Shown here: one piece after another, positions 26,101-34,785 of the stretch
Layout: every line of letters begins with the position of its first letter
Position numbering within the stretch: position 1 is the stretch's first letter
DNA from: Mycolicibacterium sediminis
GTDB taxonomy: Bacteria; Actinomycetota; Actinomycetes; Mycobacteriales; Mycobacteriaceae
Reading direction: 5' to 3'
NCBI RefSeq assembly: GCF_010731735.1
Contig: NZ_AP022588.1
Location: 5,828,001-5,892,000, forward strand
DNA length: 64,000 nt
Program-made: the position numbers and the translations under genes
Notes under the pieces: generated by a model
Databases searched by the model: none
What the model was told of the DNA's origin: nothing
What the model saw: only the letters and a program-made list of their open reading frames with translations

Positions 26101-26769
26101 TCACGGCTTCGCCTCTGAATCTGCCGCCACTTCCCCGGCGAGGCGCCTCACCAGCGGTTCGAGATCCTCAGCCAGCAACGCACGAAGGAATACAGCTGCC
26201 ACACGATGCTGTCGATCGAAGACGATCGTGGATGGGATCACCGTGGTGGGGTACTTATCGCCCAAGGCGATCATCGTCCGCATGGGCGGGTCATAGATCG
26301 AGGGGAATGTGATCTTTCGGTCGACGATGAAGTCCACAGCGGCTTGACGGTTGTTGTCGCGAACGTCGATACCCAGGAAGGCGACCCCTTCGGAGCGCGT
26401 CGCGTCATAGACCCGCTGAAGTTCCGGCATCTCGGTGCGGCATGGGCCACACCACTGGCCCCACACGTTCACGACTACGACCTGCCCTGCAAAATCGTCG
26501 AGTGACACCGTGCGCGTGGGGTCCAGCAGATCCGGACCGCGTATCGGCCCGGGACGACCGCGACTTGGTGGTGGGTCGTAGAAGATGTCGACCTGCCCGC
26601 CTGGCGACACGAACTCGAAGGTGCCCCCTTGCGCAACCGCATCATCTCCACTGGAACACCCACCAACCACAATCCCAATTACGACGGCGTACGCAGCTAC
26701 GGCGAACCACCGCCGCGGGAACGTGCGTAGTCGGCCGGCGCAAGTCACGTTTCCGCTACCGCTGTTCAT
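26101..26769 (-). CDS. TlpA/CcmG-like thioredoxin lipoprotein (CcsX-type)
   Basis: 222 aa from ATG 26769 (another ATG at 26778). The signal peptide ends in a lipobox (VVGGC, Cys ~38). The thioredoxin domain begins after residue ~85 with the redox centre WGQWCGPCRTEMPEL and a PTTVIPSTIVFD cis-Pro loop. This is the type of protein that reduces apocytochrome c haem-binding cysteines or Cu_A-site thiols (Mtb CcsX/Rv0526 class). It overlaps the end of lnt by 14 nt, so it is translationally coupled. Confidence 0.88.
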   Translation of the reverse strand: MNSGSGNVTCAGRLRTFPRRWFAVAAYAVVIGIVVGGCSSGDDAVAQGGTFEFVSPGGQVDIFYDPPPSRGRPGPIRGPDLLDPTRTVSLDDFAGQVVVVNVWGQWCGPCRTEMPELQRVYDATRSEGVAFLGIDVRDNNRQAAVDFIVDRKITFPSIYDPPMRTMIALGDKYPTTVIPSTIVFDRQHRVAAVFLRALLAEDLEPLVRRLAGEVAADSEAKP

Positions 26770-28393
26770 CGTCCGCACGTCCCACCTCTGCCGAAGCCTT
26801 GCCCCCGCGACGCCTCAACCCAGCCGCGGCGATCGCCGCGACCGCGGTGACGCAAGCAAGCACCTGCAGCGATGGCGCCCACCTTGTCGCCGGCGACTCC
26901 GTCGACTTCGGCGTGATCGAATCGACGAGGTAAGCACTCTGAAAGAACGCGGTCTCGTCCTTCACCGTCCCGTCGGGTCCGATGATTGCACTGATACCGG
27001 TGGTGCCAGCGACGACAACTGGCCGGTCGTGCTCGACGGCACGAATCTTCGCGAAAGCCAACTGTTGTCGACTCATCGATTCGTTGAATGTCGCATTGTT
27101 GGAAGGGACGACCAGAAGCTGCGCGCCGTTGCGCACGGCATCTCGAGGTGCCCGGTCGAACACCACTTCCCAGCACGTGGCGACGCCTATGGTCACGCCA
27201 GCGGCGTCAACCACTCCCGGCCCGTTCCCAGGCATGAAGTTGCCGGCGCGGTCAGCATAGGACGAAAAGATTTGAAAGAACTCTCGCATGGGGAGGTACT
27301 CGCCGAATGGCTGCAGAATCTTCTTGTCGTGGCGTTGTCCTGGTCCGCTGTCCGGTGACCACACGATGGTGCTGTTCGTGGCGGGTTGGTCGGGCCTTGC
27401 CTCCGTCGGTCCGCCCACCACCGCTCCCACCATGATTGGGGCGGACACGGCTTGCGCCGCGGATGAGATTTGCGCCGCGGCTGAGGCGTCTAGGAAGGGG
27501 TCCACGTCCGAGGAGTTCTCTGGCCAGATGACCAACTGCGGTCGATCGATAACTCCCGCAGCAGCGTCCCCAGCGAGGCGCTTGGTCTCCCCAACGTGGT
27601 TGGCCAATACCGCGCGGCGCTGAGAGTTGAAGTCCAAGCCCAGCCTTGGGACGTTCCCCTGTACGACGGCGACGACGACGTTTAGAGCAGTTCCGGAACC
27701 GCTGTGCTGCTGGACGAGCGCCCCAGACGCGACAGCTCCGATGCCGATCACCAGCAACCCTACGGAGGCCTTTACGGCGACGTGGTCGACGAGCGGAACT
27801 GTGTGCGCGAAGCGGCTCAGTAGCGCGAACAGCAGGAACCCGGCGAGGACGACGGCGAATGACACCAGCGTCACACCGCCAAGGCGTGCATACGAAGCGA
27901 GCGGCCCGTCCGCCTGTCCGAATCCCACTATTCCCCAGGGGAAGCCGCCAAATGGGATATTGCTCTTCAACCATTCGACGCTTACCCAACACGCCGCCCA
28001 CCAGACCGGCCACCCGGATAGTGGGCGCACTACGACCGCGGCCAACCCGAATAAGGCCGGAAAAAGTGCGCACATCACGCTGAGCGCGACCCATGGAATG
28101 GCCCCGACGAAAATGCCGGTCCACGGAAGCAGTGGTAAGTAGAACGACGAGCCGAACACGAACCCGAGACCCATGCCGCCGGCTACGGTCACTGAACGGT
28201 CCGAGATAGCCCAGGCCAGGAGCGCGAAGCCAGCTATGGCTGCGGGCCACACACCAGCCGGCGGGAAGCTCGCGCAAAGGGCCAAGCCCGCCAACGATGC
28301 CGCCACTATTCTGACGCACGTGCGCGACGTTGCCCGGCGGAAACATGTTTTGATGCGAGTAGGGCGGGCTGGTCGTATGTGCGTCGTCGACAA
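26756..28393 (-). CDS. lnt: Apolipoprotein N-acyltransferase
   Basis: 545 aa, N-terminal 6-7 transmembrane segments and a periplasmic nitrilase-like domain from ~235. The catalytic triad is visible: Glu in VIWPENSSD, Lys in DKKILQPFGEYLP, Cys in GVATCWEVVFD. It adds the third acyl chain to lipoproteins. The island encodes several lipoproteins (two LdtMt2-like enzymes, the TlpA homologue, DUF305 proteins), so an accessory Lnt under the same operator class fits a demand for lipoprotein maturation. Operator I is upstream. Confidence 0.93.
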   Translation of the reverse strand: MSTTHIRPARPTRIKTCFRRATSRTCVRIVAASLAGLALCASFPPAGVWPAAIAGFALLAWAISDRSVTVAGGMGLGFVFGSSFYLPLLPWTGIFVGAIPWVALSVMCALFPALFGLAAVVVRPLSGWPVWWAACWVSVEWLKSNIPFGGFPWGIVGFGQADGPLASYARLGGVTLVSFAVVLAGFLLFALLSRFAHTVPLVDHVAVKASVGLLVIGIGAVASGALVQQHSGSGTALNVVVAVVQGNVPRLGLDFNSQRRAVLANHVGETKRLAGDAAAGVIDRPQLVIWPENSSDVDPFLDASAAAQISSAAQAVSAPIMVGAVVGGPTEARPDQPATNSTIVWSPDSGPGQRHDKKILQPFGEYLPMREFFQIFSSYADRAGNFMPGNGPGVVDAAGVTIGVATCWEVVFDRAPRDAVRNGAQLLVVPSNNATFNESMSRQQLAFAKIRAVEHDRPVVVAGTTGISAIIGPDGTVKDETAFFQSAYLVDSITPKSTESPATRWAPSLQVLACVTAVAAIAAAGLRRRGGKASAEVGRADDEQR

Positions 28394-28451
28394 GGACTAC
28401 CTCCCTGGCCAGGCCTAGCAGGCCCCCGCCTAAAGCGGCTCAGGCCTTCAT

Positions 28452-28470
28452 CTACGTAGATAGTACGTAC
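28452..28470 (-). promoter_or_regulatory. BlaI-type operator I (CTAC-N11-GTAC) before lnt
   Basis: CTAC 28452-28455 and GTAC 28467-28470, about 60 nt upstream of lnt. Confidence 0.65.
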
Positions 28471-28630
28471 AGCGATGGCGCGGTTGCGGTCGTCGCCCAT
28501 CCCGTCGCTGCGCGCTTCGACAGGCACATCGCTATGCGACTCGCGGGGTACCGCTCCATCAGGGTCGCCACGGCCCCTACAGCCGAAGACGCGCAGCGCG
28601 CTGCCAATCAGGCGACGCCCACGTCTTTGG

Positions 28631-29743
28631 CTAGTAGCGCCGCACGTTGTAGATCGGAGCCGACGATATGGGCGCCACCTTCACCGGCGTTCCGTACGTC
28701 GACGCGTGCACCATGTTTCCGTTGCCGATGTAGATGCCGGCATGCGAGGCATCGGAGTAGAACGTGACGATGTCGCCGGGCTGGACCTCGGACGTCGCTA
28801 CTGGCTGTCCCCCAGCGGCGAGAGCTTGACTGGACCTCGGAAGCGACTTGCCGCCCTGCAGAAACGCCCACTTGATCAACCCAGAACAGTCGAATGCGTC
28901 CGGCCCCGACGCACCCCAGGAGTAGGGGGCGCCCACGCGGGTCAGCGCCGCCTGCACGGCGATCGTCTCACCTCCCGAGCTTGGTACGGGTGGCGCCGCG
29001 TCGACAGGACGTGGCTCCGGCATGGCGACAATGGCGGGATCGTTCGGCGGCGGGACCCGCTCGGGCGGCACGAGGCCAGGATCGGCCAGCATCGAGCGCT
29101 GATCTGGAGTCAACGCCCGGTACTGAGCCTCAACCTCAGCGATCTGGGCGCGGAGCCGACTCTGCCTGCCCTGCAGGCCAGCTCGTACCGAGGCCGCCTG
29201 CTCGGCAGCGGTACGGGCTTGCAGCGCCGAAACCTCTGCAGCGCGTAACGCTCCGTCGGCTCTCGCCGATGCAGCGCGATAAGCCGTCATGCGTTCCGAG
29301 ATCCGGGTGCCCATGACTTGCGCCAACGAGAGTTCGTCGAGCAGCCGTCGCGGCGATTGCGCGGTCAGCATAAGGCTGACGCCGTCGGTCGAACCGCCCA
29401 TGTAGGCCGCTGCCGCTGCCTGATCGACCGCAGCCTGATAACGATTTCGGTCAGCCTCCGCCGAGGCCAATGCGCTGTTTTCTGCTCGTTGGCGGTCTTC
29501 GGCGACGCGCTGTTGGTTCAGCTTCGCCTCAAGCTCGAGTTCGGCCGAGTAGATGGCTTCCATCGTGCGCTCGGCTTCACGGGAAAGCTCCGTCATGCGG
29601 GCGAGGGCGTCCGACGCCGGGTCCGCTCGGCCCGTACCTGAAGCGTCACCGAGCCCCATCGCAGTCATGAGCGCCACCACGAGAACAACGGCCGAACGGG
29701 TTATCGCGGCAGGACGGCCGATGGTCAACTCGCGTTTCCTCAC
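28631..29743 (-). CDS. Coiled-coil NlpC/P60 endopeptidase 1 (RipA-like)
   Basis: 370 aa from GTG 29743. Signal peptide to about residue 40 (ending GTGRA). A long coiled coil follows at ~45-215 (Ala/Glu/Arg-rich), then a Pro-rich linker and a C-terminal NlpC/P60 domain: GAPYSWGASGPDAFDCSGLIKWAF (catalytic Cys) and SHAGIYIGNGNMVHA (catalytic His). Architecture and linker match the paralogue at 52167-53330. It should cleave peptidoglycan stem peptides at septum or side wall, with the coiled coil acting as autoinhibitory or targeting part. Operator J lies 14 nt upstream, implying a nearly leaderless transcript. Confidence 0.9.
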   Translation of the reverse strand: MRKRELTIGRPAAITRSAVVLVVALMTAMGLGDASGTGRADPASDALARMTELSREAERTMEAIYSAELELEAKLNQQRVAEDRQRAENSALASAEADRNRYQAAVDQAAAAAYMGGSTDGVSLMLTAQSPRRLLDELSLAQVMGTRISERMTAYRAASARADGALRAAEVSALQARTAAEQAASVRAGLQGRQSRLRAQIAEVEAQYRALTPDQRSMLADPGLVPPERVPPPNDPAIVAMPEPRPVDAAPPVPSSGGETIAVQAALTRVGAPYSWGASGPDAFDCSGLIKWAFLQGGKSLPRSSQALAAGGQPVATSEVQPGDIVTFYSDASHAGIYIGNGNMVHASTYGTPVKVAPISSAPIYNVRRY

Positions 29744-29756
29744 ACCGTAGGGGCAT

Positions 29757-29775
29757 CTATGGTCTAGCTACGTAG
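29757..29775 (-). promoter_or_regulatory. BlaI-type operator J (CTAT-N11-GTAG)
   Basis: CTAT 29757-29760 and GTAG 29772-29775. On the minus strand the CATAGA at 29757-29762 can serve as -10. Confidence 0.6.
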
Positions 29776-29947
29776 ATCACGGAGAGGTTACGAGGTTTCA
29801 AGGCCCTTGTCCACGCTGTCCACGTTCGTCTGATCGGTTGCGGACATCCCATCTCATGGCTACGCCCCAAAAACGATCAATGACAACGCCTTTGCAGCCG
29901 TGGCGGCGCCTGCCCGAAGGCGTCGTCTAGCGGCGTCACGGAGTGAT

Positions 29948-29966
29948 CTACTGTGTGGGATAGTAG
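29948..29966 (+). promoter_or_regulatory. BlaI-type operator K (CTAC-N11-GTAG) before ctaE
   Basis: CTAC 29948-29951 and GTAG 29963-29966, 47 nt before the ctaE ATG. A further TTAGTAGTTG follows at 29975-29984. Confidence 0.7.
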
Positions 29967-30012
29967 GTACCAACTTAGTAGTTGCCAACTGGATCTAGGT
30001 TCGAGGAACGAC

Positions 30013-30606
30013 ATGACAAGCGGCACCGCCATCACGGCACGCGTTCACTCGTTGAACCGACCCAACATGGTGTCCGTCGGGACGATCGTGTGGTTGTCCA
30101 GTGAACTCATGTTCTTCGCCGGGCTGTTCGCCATGTATTTCACCGCCCGAGCGCAGGCCGACGAGTGGCCGCCGCCGCCCACGGAACTGAACCTGACCCT
30201 CGCAGTACCGGTGACCCTTGTTCTCATCGCGTCGTCCTTTACCTGCCAGATGGGCGTCTTCGCCGCGGAACGTGGCGACGTGTTCGGACTTCGCCGGTGG
30301 TACACGCTGACGTTCGCCATGGGACTGCTCTTCGTAATTGGGCAAGGCTACGAGTACACCCAGCTCGTCGGTGAAGGCACCACGATCTCAAGCAGCGCTT
30401 ACGGCTCGGTCTTTTACCTCACCACCGGGTTCCACGGATTGCACGTCATCGGCGGGCTTGTCGCATTCGTCATGCTGCTCATGCGCACTCGGATGAGCAA
30501 GTTCACCCCCGCCCAGGCGACGGCCGCCATAGTCGTCTCCTACTACTGGCACTTCGTCGACATCGTTTGGATCGCACTCTTCGCCACCATCTACTTCGTC
30601 CGGTGA
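30013..30606 (+). CDS. ctaE: Cytochrome c oxidase subunit III
   Basis: 197 aa from ATG 30013 (GAGGAAC ribosome site 10 nt upstream). Five transmembrane segments as in actinobacterial CtaE. Family landmarks are TIVWLSSELMFFAGLFAMYF, FYLTTGFHGLHVIGGL and SYYWHFVDIVWIALF. It stabilises subunit I and supports proton uptake. Subunit I is ~10 kb away on the opposite strand, an unusual split. It overlaps the next gene by 4 nt (GTGA). Confidence 0.95.
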   Translation: MTSGTAITARVHSLNRPNMVSVGTIVWLSSELMFFAGLFAMYFTARAQADEWPPPPTELNLTLAVPVTLVLIASSFTCQMGVFAAERGDVFGLRRWYTLTFAMGLLFVIGQGYEYTQLVGEGTTISSSAYGSVFYLTTGFHGLHVIGGLVAFVMLLMRTRMSKFTPAQATAAIVVSYYWHFVDIVWIALFATIYFVR

Positions 30607-30896
30607 GTCAACGCGTCGCTGGTCGAACACTCGTGGTCCTGCTGTTCGCCACTGCGGCGATCTGCCTCACCGCACTCTCGGCCGCAACGATCACCAGCAG
30701 CCCAGTCGCGGCAACGGCCACGACTACTCCGAGCACTACCGCGCCAACGCCGACCTCACATTCATACGACGACTCGCACAGCGGCCAACCACCTGAAGGC
30801 TCCAGCCCCGCGCTGTGGATCCTGGCGGGCGCCATAATATTGCTCGTCGCGATCGCAGTGACCTTGATGCGCGCCAACAAATCAACACGCCATTAG
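30603..30896 (+). CDS. Small Thr/Ser-rich membrane protein coupled to ctaE
   Basis: 97 aa from GTG 30603, overlapping the ctaE stop by 4 nt. N-terminal hydrophobic segment (LVVLLFATAAICLTALSA), a Thr/Pro/Ser-rich middle, and a C-terminal transmembrane segment (LWILAGAIILLVAIAVTLM) with a basic end. No family recognised. Coupling to ctaE suggests an accessory oxidase subunit or assembly partner. Confidence 0.65.
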   Translation: MSQRVAGRTLVVLLFATAAICLTALSAATITSSPVAATATTTPSTTAPTPTSHSYDDSHSGQPPEGSSPALWILAGAIILLVAIAVTLMRANKSTRH

Positions 30897-31028
30897 TCGC
30901 GCGCGATCGTGACCCAACGCCTGAACGAACACCGAGCGGGGATCCAGTTCAACTCAGCCCATACCGTCCCTTCACAGGGCACACCGAAACACGCCCTGGG
31001 GATCACCGCACGATAAGGAAGGCAGGCG

Positions 31029-31646
31029 ATGTTCGACATGACTGACGTGAAAGCTACCGTGCGCGTGGTCGTGACCAGCCTGGCAGCGCTGGCCTTCTGG
31101 ATGGCGGGAGCAGGGATTGCGACCGCACACACAGCGCTATCCGGCTCCGATCCCGCCGAAGGTGCGAGTCTCGCTGCCTCACCGACGGCCATCACGCTGA
31201 GCTTCAGTGAAGACATCAACCCAACCTTCGTCAACGTCGTTCTGAGCAGCGCCGACGGCCGAAGCTGGATATCGGGCGATCCGCGGGTCGACGGGCCGCG
31301 AGTAGTCACTGAGGTGCGGCCCGATCTGCCAACGTCCGGCGTATACACGGTCGGCTACCGCGTCGTGTCGGCGGACGGCCATCCGGTCTCTGGCTCCTAC
31401 ACCTTCACCATCAGCGGAGTTCCGGGAGAGGCTCCACCCGCGTCCGTGTCGGCCAGCCCAACACCGAGCATCACTGCAGCGCCGTCAGCTGAGGCCCCTG
31501 CGGACCCGGGTACCGAGTTGAAGACCATCGCGCTAGCGGTCGCGGGCGCGACCTTCGTCGGGGTCGTTGCGTTCTGGGTTCTGAGTAAGCGGCGTCGACA
31601 TACGCGGGCGTCCCGAACGGCCGGCCCTTCGCAACCGGGCGGATAA
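31029..31646 (+). CDS. copC: CopC-family periplasmic copper-binding protein
   Basis: 205 aa (ATG 31029; ATG 31038 also possible). The signal peptide ends at GIATA, leaving a mature N-terminal His (HTALSGSDPAEGA), the hallmark Cu(II) ligand of CopC. The second site motif SADGHPVSGSYTFTI follows near residue 115. A Pro/Ala-rich linker and a C-terminal transmembrane anchor end the protein. It buffers Cu(II) outside the membrane and may pass copper to CopD/CtaG proteins (10770-12701, 25045-26022). It lies 130 bp after the ctaE pair on the same strand. Confidence 0.93.
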   Translation: MFDMTDVKATVRVVVTSLAALAFWMAGAGIATAHTALSGSDPAEGASLAASPTAITLSFSEDINPTFVNVVLSSADGRSWISGDPRVDGPRVVTEVRPDLPTSGVYTVGYRVVSADGHPVSGSYTFTISGVPGEAPPASVSASPTPSITAAPSAEAPADPGTELKTIALAVAGATFVGVVAFWVLSKRRRHTRASRTAGPSQPGG

Positions 31647-31854
31647 GACCGATCTACGATCAACCCCACTCCCACCCTCTGCGTCGACTGACTGGAGATC
31701 ACGACGACGCCGTGGTCGATGTCGCCAAGACGGCGAATACTCAGACGGGCATGAGGTCGCCAATGCTGTCGAGTAGAACGGCCTAATAGAGGCGTCGTTT
31801 CAATCGGAAGTCCGAAGCCGGGTTGTCAGGTGCGCCAGGCGGCCGAGCCACGTT

Positions 31855-31873
31855 CTACGTATGAAGGCCGTAG
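31855..31873 (+). promoter_or_regulatory. BlaI-type operator L (CTAC-N11-GTAG) before the LdtMt2-like gene
   Basis: CTAC 31855-31858 and GTAG 31870-31873. The spacer ends in AAGGCC, as in operator P before the paralogous gene. The rest of 31647-31946 shows no gene. Confidence 0.7.
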
Positions 31874-31946
31874 AATTGTGCAGACCGGGCAGCCCAGCGA
31901 ACGCGGGCCCGAGACCCACAGCACAACCGGCGCGCGGAGGTTCAAG

Positions 31947-33296
31947 TTGTCCAGAGTCCACAGGAACGGCGCTTCGTCGTCCACCGAGACATCCTCGGGC
32001 AATCAGCGGCCGTGGCGCACCGGATCGCAGTCGACCGCAGAACCCCTCGGTGCCCCACGTCCTCACGATCACCTGTTGCGCCGACGACGCGGGTTCTGGC
32101 TCAAAGCCGCCGCCGCGATGACTGCGCTCATCCTGCCTCTCACGGCCTGCAGCGGAAATACCCAGTCGGCGCAGCCGCAACCCGAGCAGGTCATCTCGGA
32201 GAAGGGTGACCCGTACTCGAATCTCTTGGTTCCGAAGCTAGAGGTCTCGACCAGCGATGGCGCCGTCGGCGTCTCGGTGGACTCTCCGATCACAGTCAAG
32301 GCAGCTGGCGGGGTACTGGGCGCAGTTAGCCTGACCAACGACAACGGCAAGCCGATCGCAGCTCAGGTCAGCCCCAACGGGCTGACCTGGGCGACGGCGG
32401 AACCATTGGGGTACAACAAGCGGTACACACTGCGAGCCGAAGCGCTGGGGTTGGGCGGCGTCGCCGTCAACACCATGACGTTCCGCACCAGCTCACCAGA
32501 AAACCTGACAATGCCCTACGTGTCGCCCAATGACGGCGAGGTGGTGGGAGTTGGTCAGCCGATAGCGGTCCGGTTCGACGAAAACATCTTTGACCGAACA
32601 GCAGCGGAGAAGGCGATTACCGTCACCAGTCAACCCGCCGTCGACGGTGCGTTCTACTGGCTCAACGACCGCGAAGTTCGATGGCGACCCAAAGATTACT
32701 GGAAGCCAGGAACCACGATCACCGTCGAGGCGAATACCTATGGGGTTGATCTCGGCAACGGCCTATTCGGCCAGGACGACGTCACCACTCGTTTCACCAT
32801 CGGAGACGAGGTCATCGCGACCGCCGACGACACCACCAAGACGCTGACCGTCCGGGTCAACGGCGAGGTGGTCAGAACGATGCCCACATCGATGGGCAAG
32901 AACAGTGCGCCGACAGATAACGGTACTTACATCATCGGTGACCGCTACCGGGACCTCGTCATGGATTCCTCGACCTACGGTGTTCCGGTGAATTCGGCGG
33001 AGGGCTACCGCCTCGACGTCGAGTGGGCGACTCAGATGTCGTACAGCGGGATATATGTTCACGCCGCCCCATGGTCAGTGGGAAGTCAGGGCCGAAGCAA
33101 CGTCAGCCACGGGTGCCTCAACGTCAGCACAAGCAATGCGCAGTGGTTCTACGAAAACACCAAGCGGGGCGACATCGTCCAGGTGTTGAACACGGTCGGT
33201 CCGACGTTGCCGGGCACCGATGGCCTCGGCGACTGGAACATCCCCTGGGACCAATGGAAGGCCGGCAATGCAGCGACCACCGAGAGTCGTGGTTGA
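31947..33296 (+). CDS. L,D-transpeptidase, LdtMt2/LppS-like lipoprotein 1
   Basis: 449 aa from TTG 31947, chosen because GGAGG sits 6 nt upstream exactly as in the paralogue at 50068. A basic n-region leads to a lipobox (LPLTAC). Two Ig-like domains follow (starting at VISEKGDPYSNLLVP and at NLTMPYVSPNDGEV), then the YkuD domain from ~320. The active site reads IYVHAAPWSVGSQGRSNVSHGCLN. The C-terminal WNIPWDQWKAGNA subdomain is as in Mtb LdtMt2. It makes 3-3 cross-links and is inactivated only by carbapenem-type beta-lactams in known homologues. A decayed methyltransferase follows it. Confidence 0.93.
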   Translation: MSRVHRNGASSSTETSSGNQRPWRTGSQSTAEPLGAPRPHDHLLRRRRGFWLKAAAAMTALILPLTACSGNTQSAQPQPEQVISEKGDPYSNLLVPKLEVSTSDGAVGVSVDSPITVKAAGGVLGAVSLTNDNGKPIAAQVSPNGLTWATAEPLGYNKRYTLRAEALGLGGVAVNTMTFRTSSPENLTMPYVSPNDGEVVGVGQPIAVRFDENIFDRTAAEKAITVTSQPAVDGAFYWLNDREVRWRPKDYWKPGTTITVEANTYGVDLGNGLFGQDDVTTRFTIGDEVIATADDTTKTLTVRVNGEVVRTMPTSMGKNSAPTDNGTYIIGDRYRDLVMDSSTYGVPVNSAEGYRLDVEWATQMSYSGIYVHAAPWSVGSQGRSNVSHGCLNVSTSNAQWFYENTKRGDIVQVLNTVGPTLPGTDGLGDWNIPWDQWKAGNAATTESRG

Positions 33297-33299
33297 GCG

Positions 33300-33700
33300 T
33301 CAGGACTAGGTCAGGGCGCACGACACCACGCAACGGGTACCCAACCGGTTCTGCTGAGCCAGCGTCAGCAACCGACCACCCAGCTACAATTCGTCCTCGC
33401 GTGTGAGAACAGTTGTGACATCGGTACTGCCGATGATCGCGGGGCGCGCCCGATCCGCATCCCGGTACTTCAACCAGCGAAGCCCGTTCCGATGCCTGTG
33501 TTGCAGTTGCTCGGTGATCCGAACGGTGCTTAGCGCTGCGTCGGTGCCGCCGGTAGTTCAAGGACGTAAAGGCTCAAGCACGTGTCGGAGGATCCTCAGT
33601 GACTTGCCGCGGCGCTCTCGGGTGCTCAACGTCGATGTCGGTTCGTGAGCAGTTCGACACACCGCTCGAACCTGTCACTCGGACTCCGCGACACGCGCCA
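33300..33700 (-). pseudogene. Decayed methyltransferase remnant (paralogue of 51409-52158)
   Basis: By eye this stretch aligns with the downstream flank of the other LdtMt2-like gene. Shared segments include CCAACCGGTTC near 33341, CCGGTACTTCA near 33463, CTCGGTGATCCGAACG near 33511 and CAACGTCGATGTC near 33628. The matches are collinear with 51409 to about 51830, but no continuous reading frame is left. It is therefore a relic of the same ldt-methyltransferase pair. Confidence 0.7.
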
Positions 33701-33736
33701 GCGCGAGGGGAATTTGGACAGCAAGTTCGAGCGGCC

Positions 33737-34396
33737 TCAGTCGTCGTCATCATCATCGTCAGACTCGACGAGTTCGCCTTCCCAAGCTTCTCTGCCTTCG
33801 TAGATGGCGAAGGCGGCGATGACGAAGCCGGCTACTGGGTCGAGCCATGCTGCGCCAGTCAGTTCGTAGAGCCCGACTCCTAGCAGGGTCGAGATGCTCA
33901 ACAGGACACAAATCTTCGTCTCCGCGGCGTCGGCGAGGATGAGGTTGTCGTTGAGTCGTTGGCCGACGCGTTTCTTCGCCGCGGCGAGGACAGGCATCAC
34001 GATGATGGAGGCGACGAGTAGCCCGATGGCGATCCACGAGCGTTCGGGTTCTTCGCCGCCGCTGAGGCTGCGGATACCTTCGATGGTGACGTAGGCGGCC
34101 AGGAGGAAGAAGGTGCCCGCGACGAGCTTGAGGGCCAGGCGTTCCTTGCGTTCGTCGGCGTGGCCGTCGCGCAGCCGGGCGGCCAGGCGCAGTCCGACGA
34201 GTATGGCGGCGATGGATTCGATGCCGGAGTCGATGCCGAACCCTACGACCGAGACGAGACCTGCGAGCAGGCCGGCGGTGATGGCGACGGCGCCTTCAAC
34301 GACGTTGTAGCCGACGGTGAACTGGGCCAGGCGCAGGCCGCGGCGGGTGAGCCGTTCGGTCTCGGCGGCGGTCATTTCGGATGCGGGAGTGTTCAC
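33737..34396 (-). CDS. Cation diffusion facilitator (CDF) metal efflux protein 1
   Basis: 219 aa from GTG 34396, five to six transmembrane segments, without the long cytosolic C-terminal domain of larger CDFs. Metal-site helix residues appear in GFGIDSGIESIAAILVG (Asp) and LADAAETKICVLLS. The Asp-rich tail (seven consecutive Asp) is unusual. It probably exports Zn, Cd or Co. It starts 9 nt after the ArsR-family gene, so the pair forms a sensor-efflux unit, parallel to 37579-38603. Confidence 0.85.
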   Translation of the reverse strand: MNTPASEMTAAETERLTRRGLRLAQFTVGYNVVEGAVAITAGLLAGLVSVVGFGIDSGIESIAAILVGLRLAARLRDGHADERKERLALKLVAGTFFLLAAYVTIEGIRSLSGGEEPERSWIAIGLLVASIIVMPVLAAAKKRVGQRLNDNLILADAAETKICVLLSISTLLGVGLYELTGAAWLDPVAGFVIAAFAIYEGREAWEGELVESDDDDDDD

Positions 34397-34405
34397 GTGC
34401 GGGCC

Positions 34406-34768
34406 CTAGCGCTTTCCGTAGGTCGGGCATAGTGCGACGGCATCTCCGGTGGCGGCGAGCAGCGTTTCTGCCGATGCCAGCAGGTCGAGCAGTTCGGGGC
34501 GCGTCAGCGAGTAAAACACCTGCCGACCTTCCGGGCGGCCAGTGACCAGGCCGCAGTCCCGCAGGCACGCCATGTGGGCCGACACGGTTGACTGCGCCAA
34601 CCCCAGCGCTGCGGTCAGGTCGGCCACGCGGGCCTCCCCGTCGACCAGGCGGCGCACGATCCCCAGCCTGGCCGGGTCCGAGAGGCTGTGAAACAGCGCT
34701 ACAGCGGCGTCCAGACCCGACTTTCCTGCGGTGCCAGTGAGGCAGGGGTCCGAATTATTGATCGTCAC
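34406..34768 (-). CDS. ArsR/SmtB-family metal sensor 1 (CmtR-like cysteines)
   Basis: 120 aa from GTG 34768; earlier in-frame residues overlap the upstream gene. Winged helix with recognition region LAQSTVSAHMACLRDCGLV. The ACLRDC pair and a C-terminal Cys (VALCPTYG) correspond in position to the three metal-ligand cysteines of Mtb CmtR (Cd/Pb sensor). An imperfect inverted repeat surrounds the start (34755-34781), suggesting autoregulation. Confidence 0.85.
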   Translation of the reverse strand: MTINNSDPCLTGTAGKSGLDAAVALFHSLSDPARLGIVRRLVDGEARVADLTAALGLAQSTVSAHMACLRDCGLVTGRPEGRQVFYSLTRPELLDLLASAETLLAATGDAVALCPTYGKR

Positions 34769-34781
34769 AAAACGATGATAA
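34755..34781 (-). promoter_or_regulatory. Imperfect inverted repeat at the ArsR-1 start
   Basis: TTATTGATCGT ... ACGATGATAA flank the GTG start codon; a further AACGATATT lies at 34791-34799. Candidate ArsR operator. Confidence 0.4.
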
Positions 34782-34785
34782 CCGG

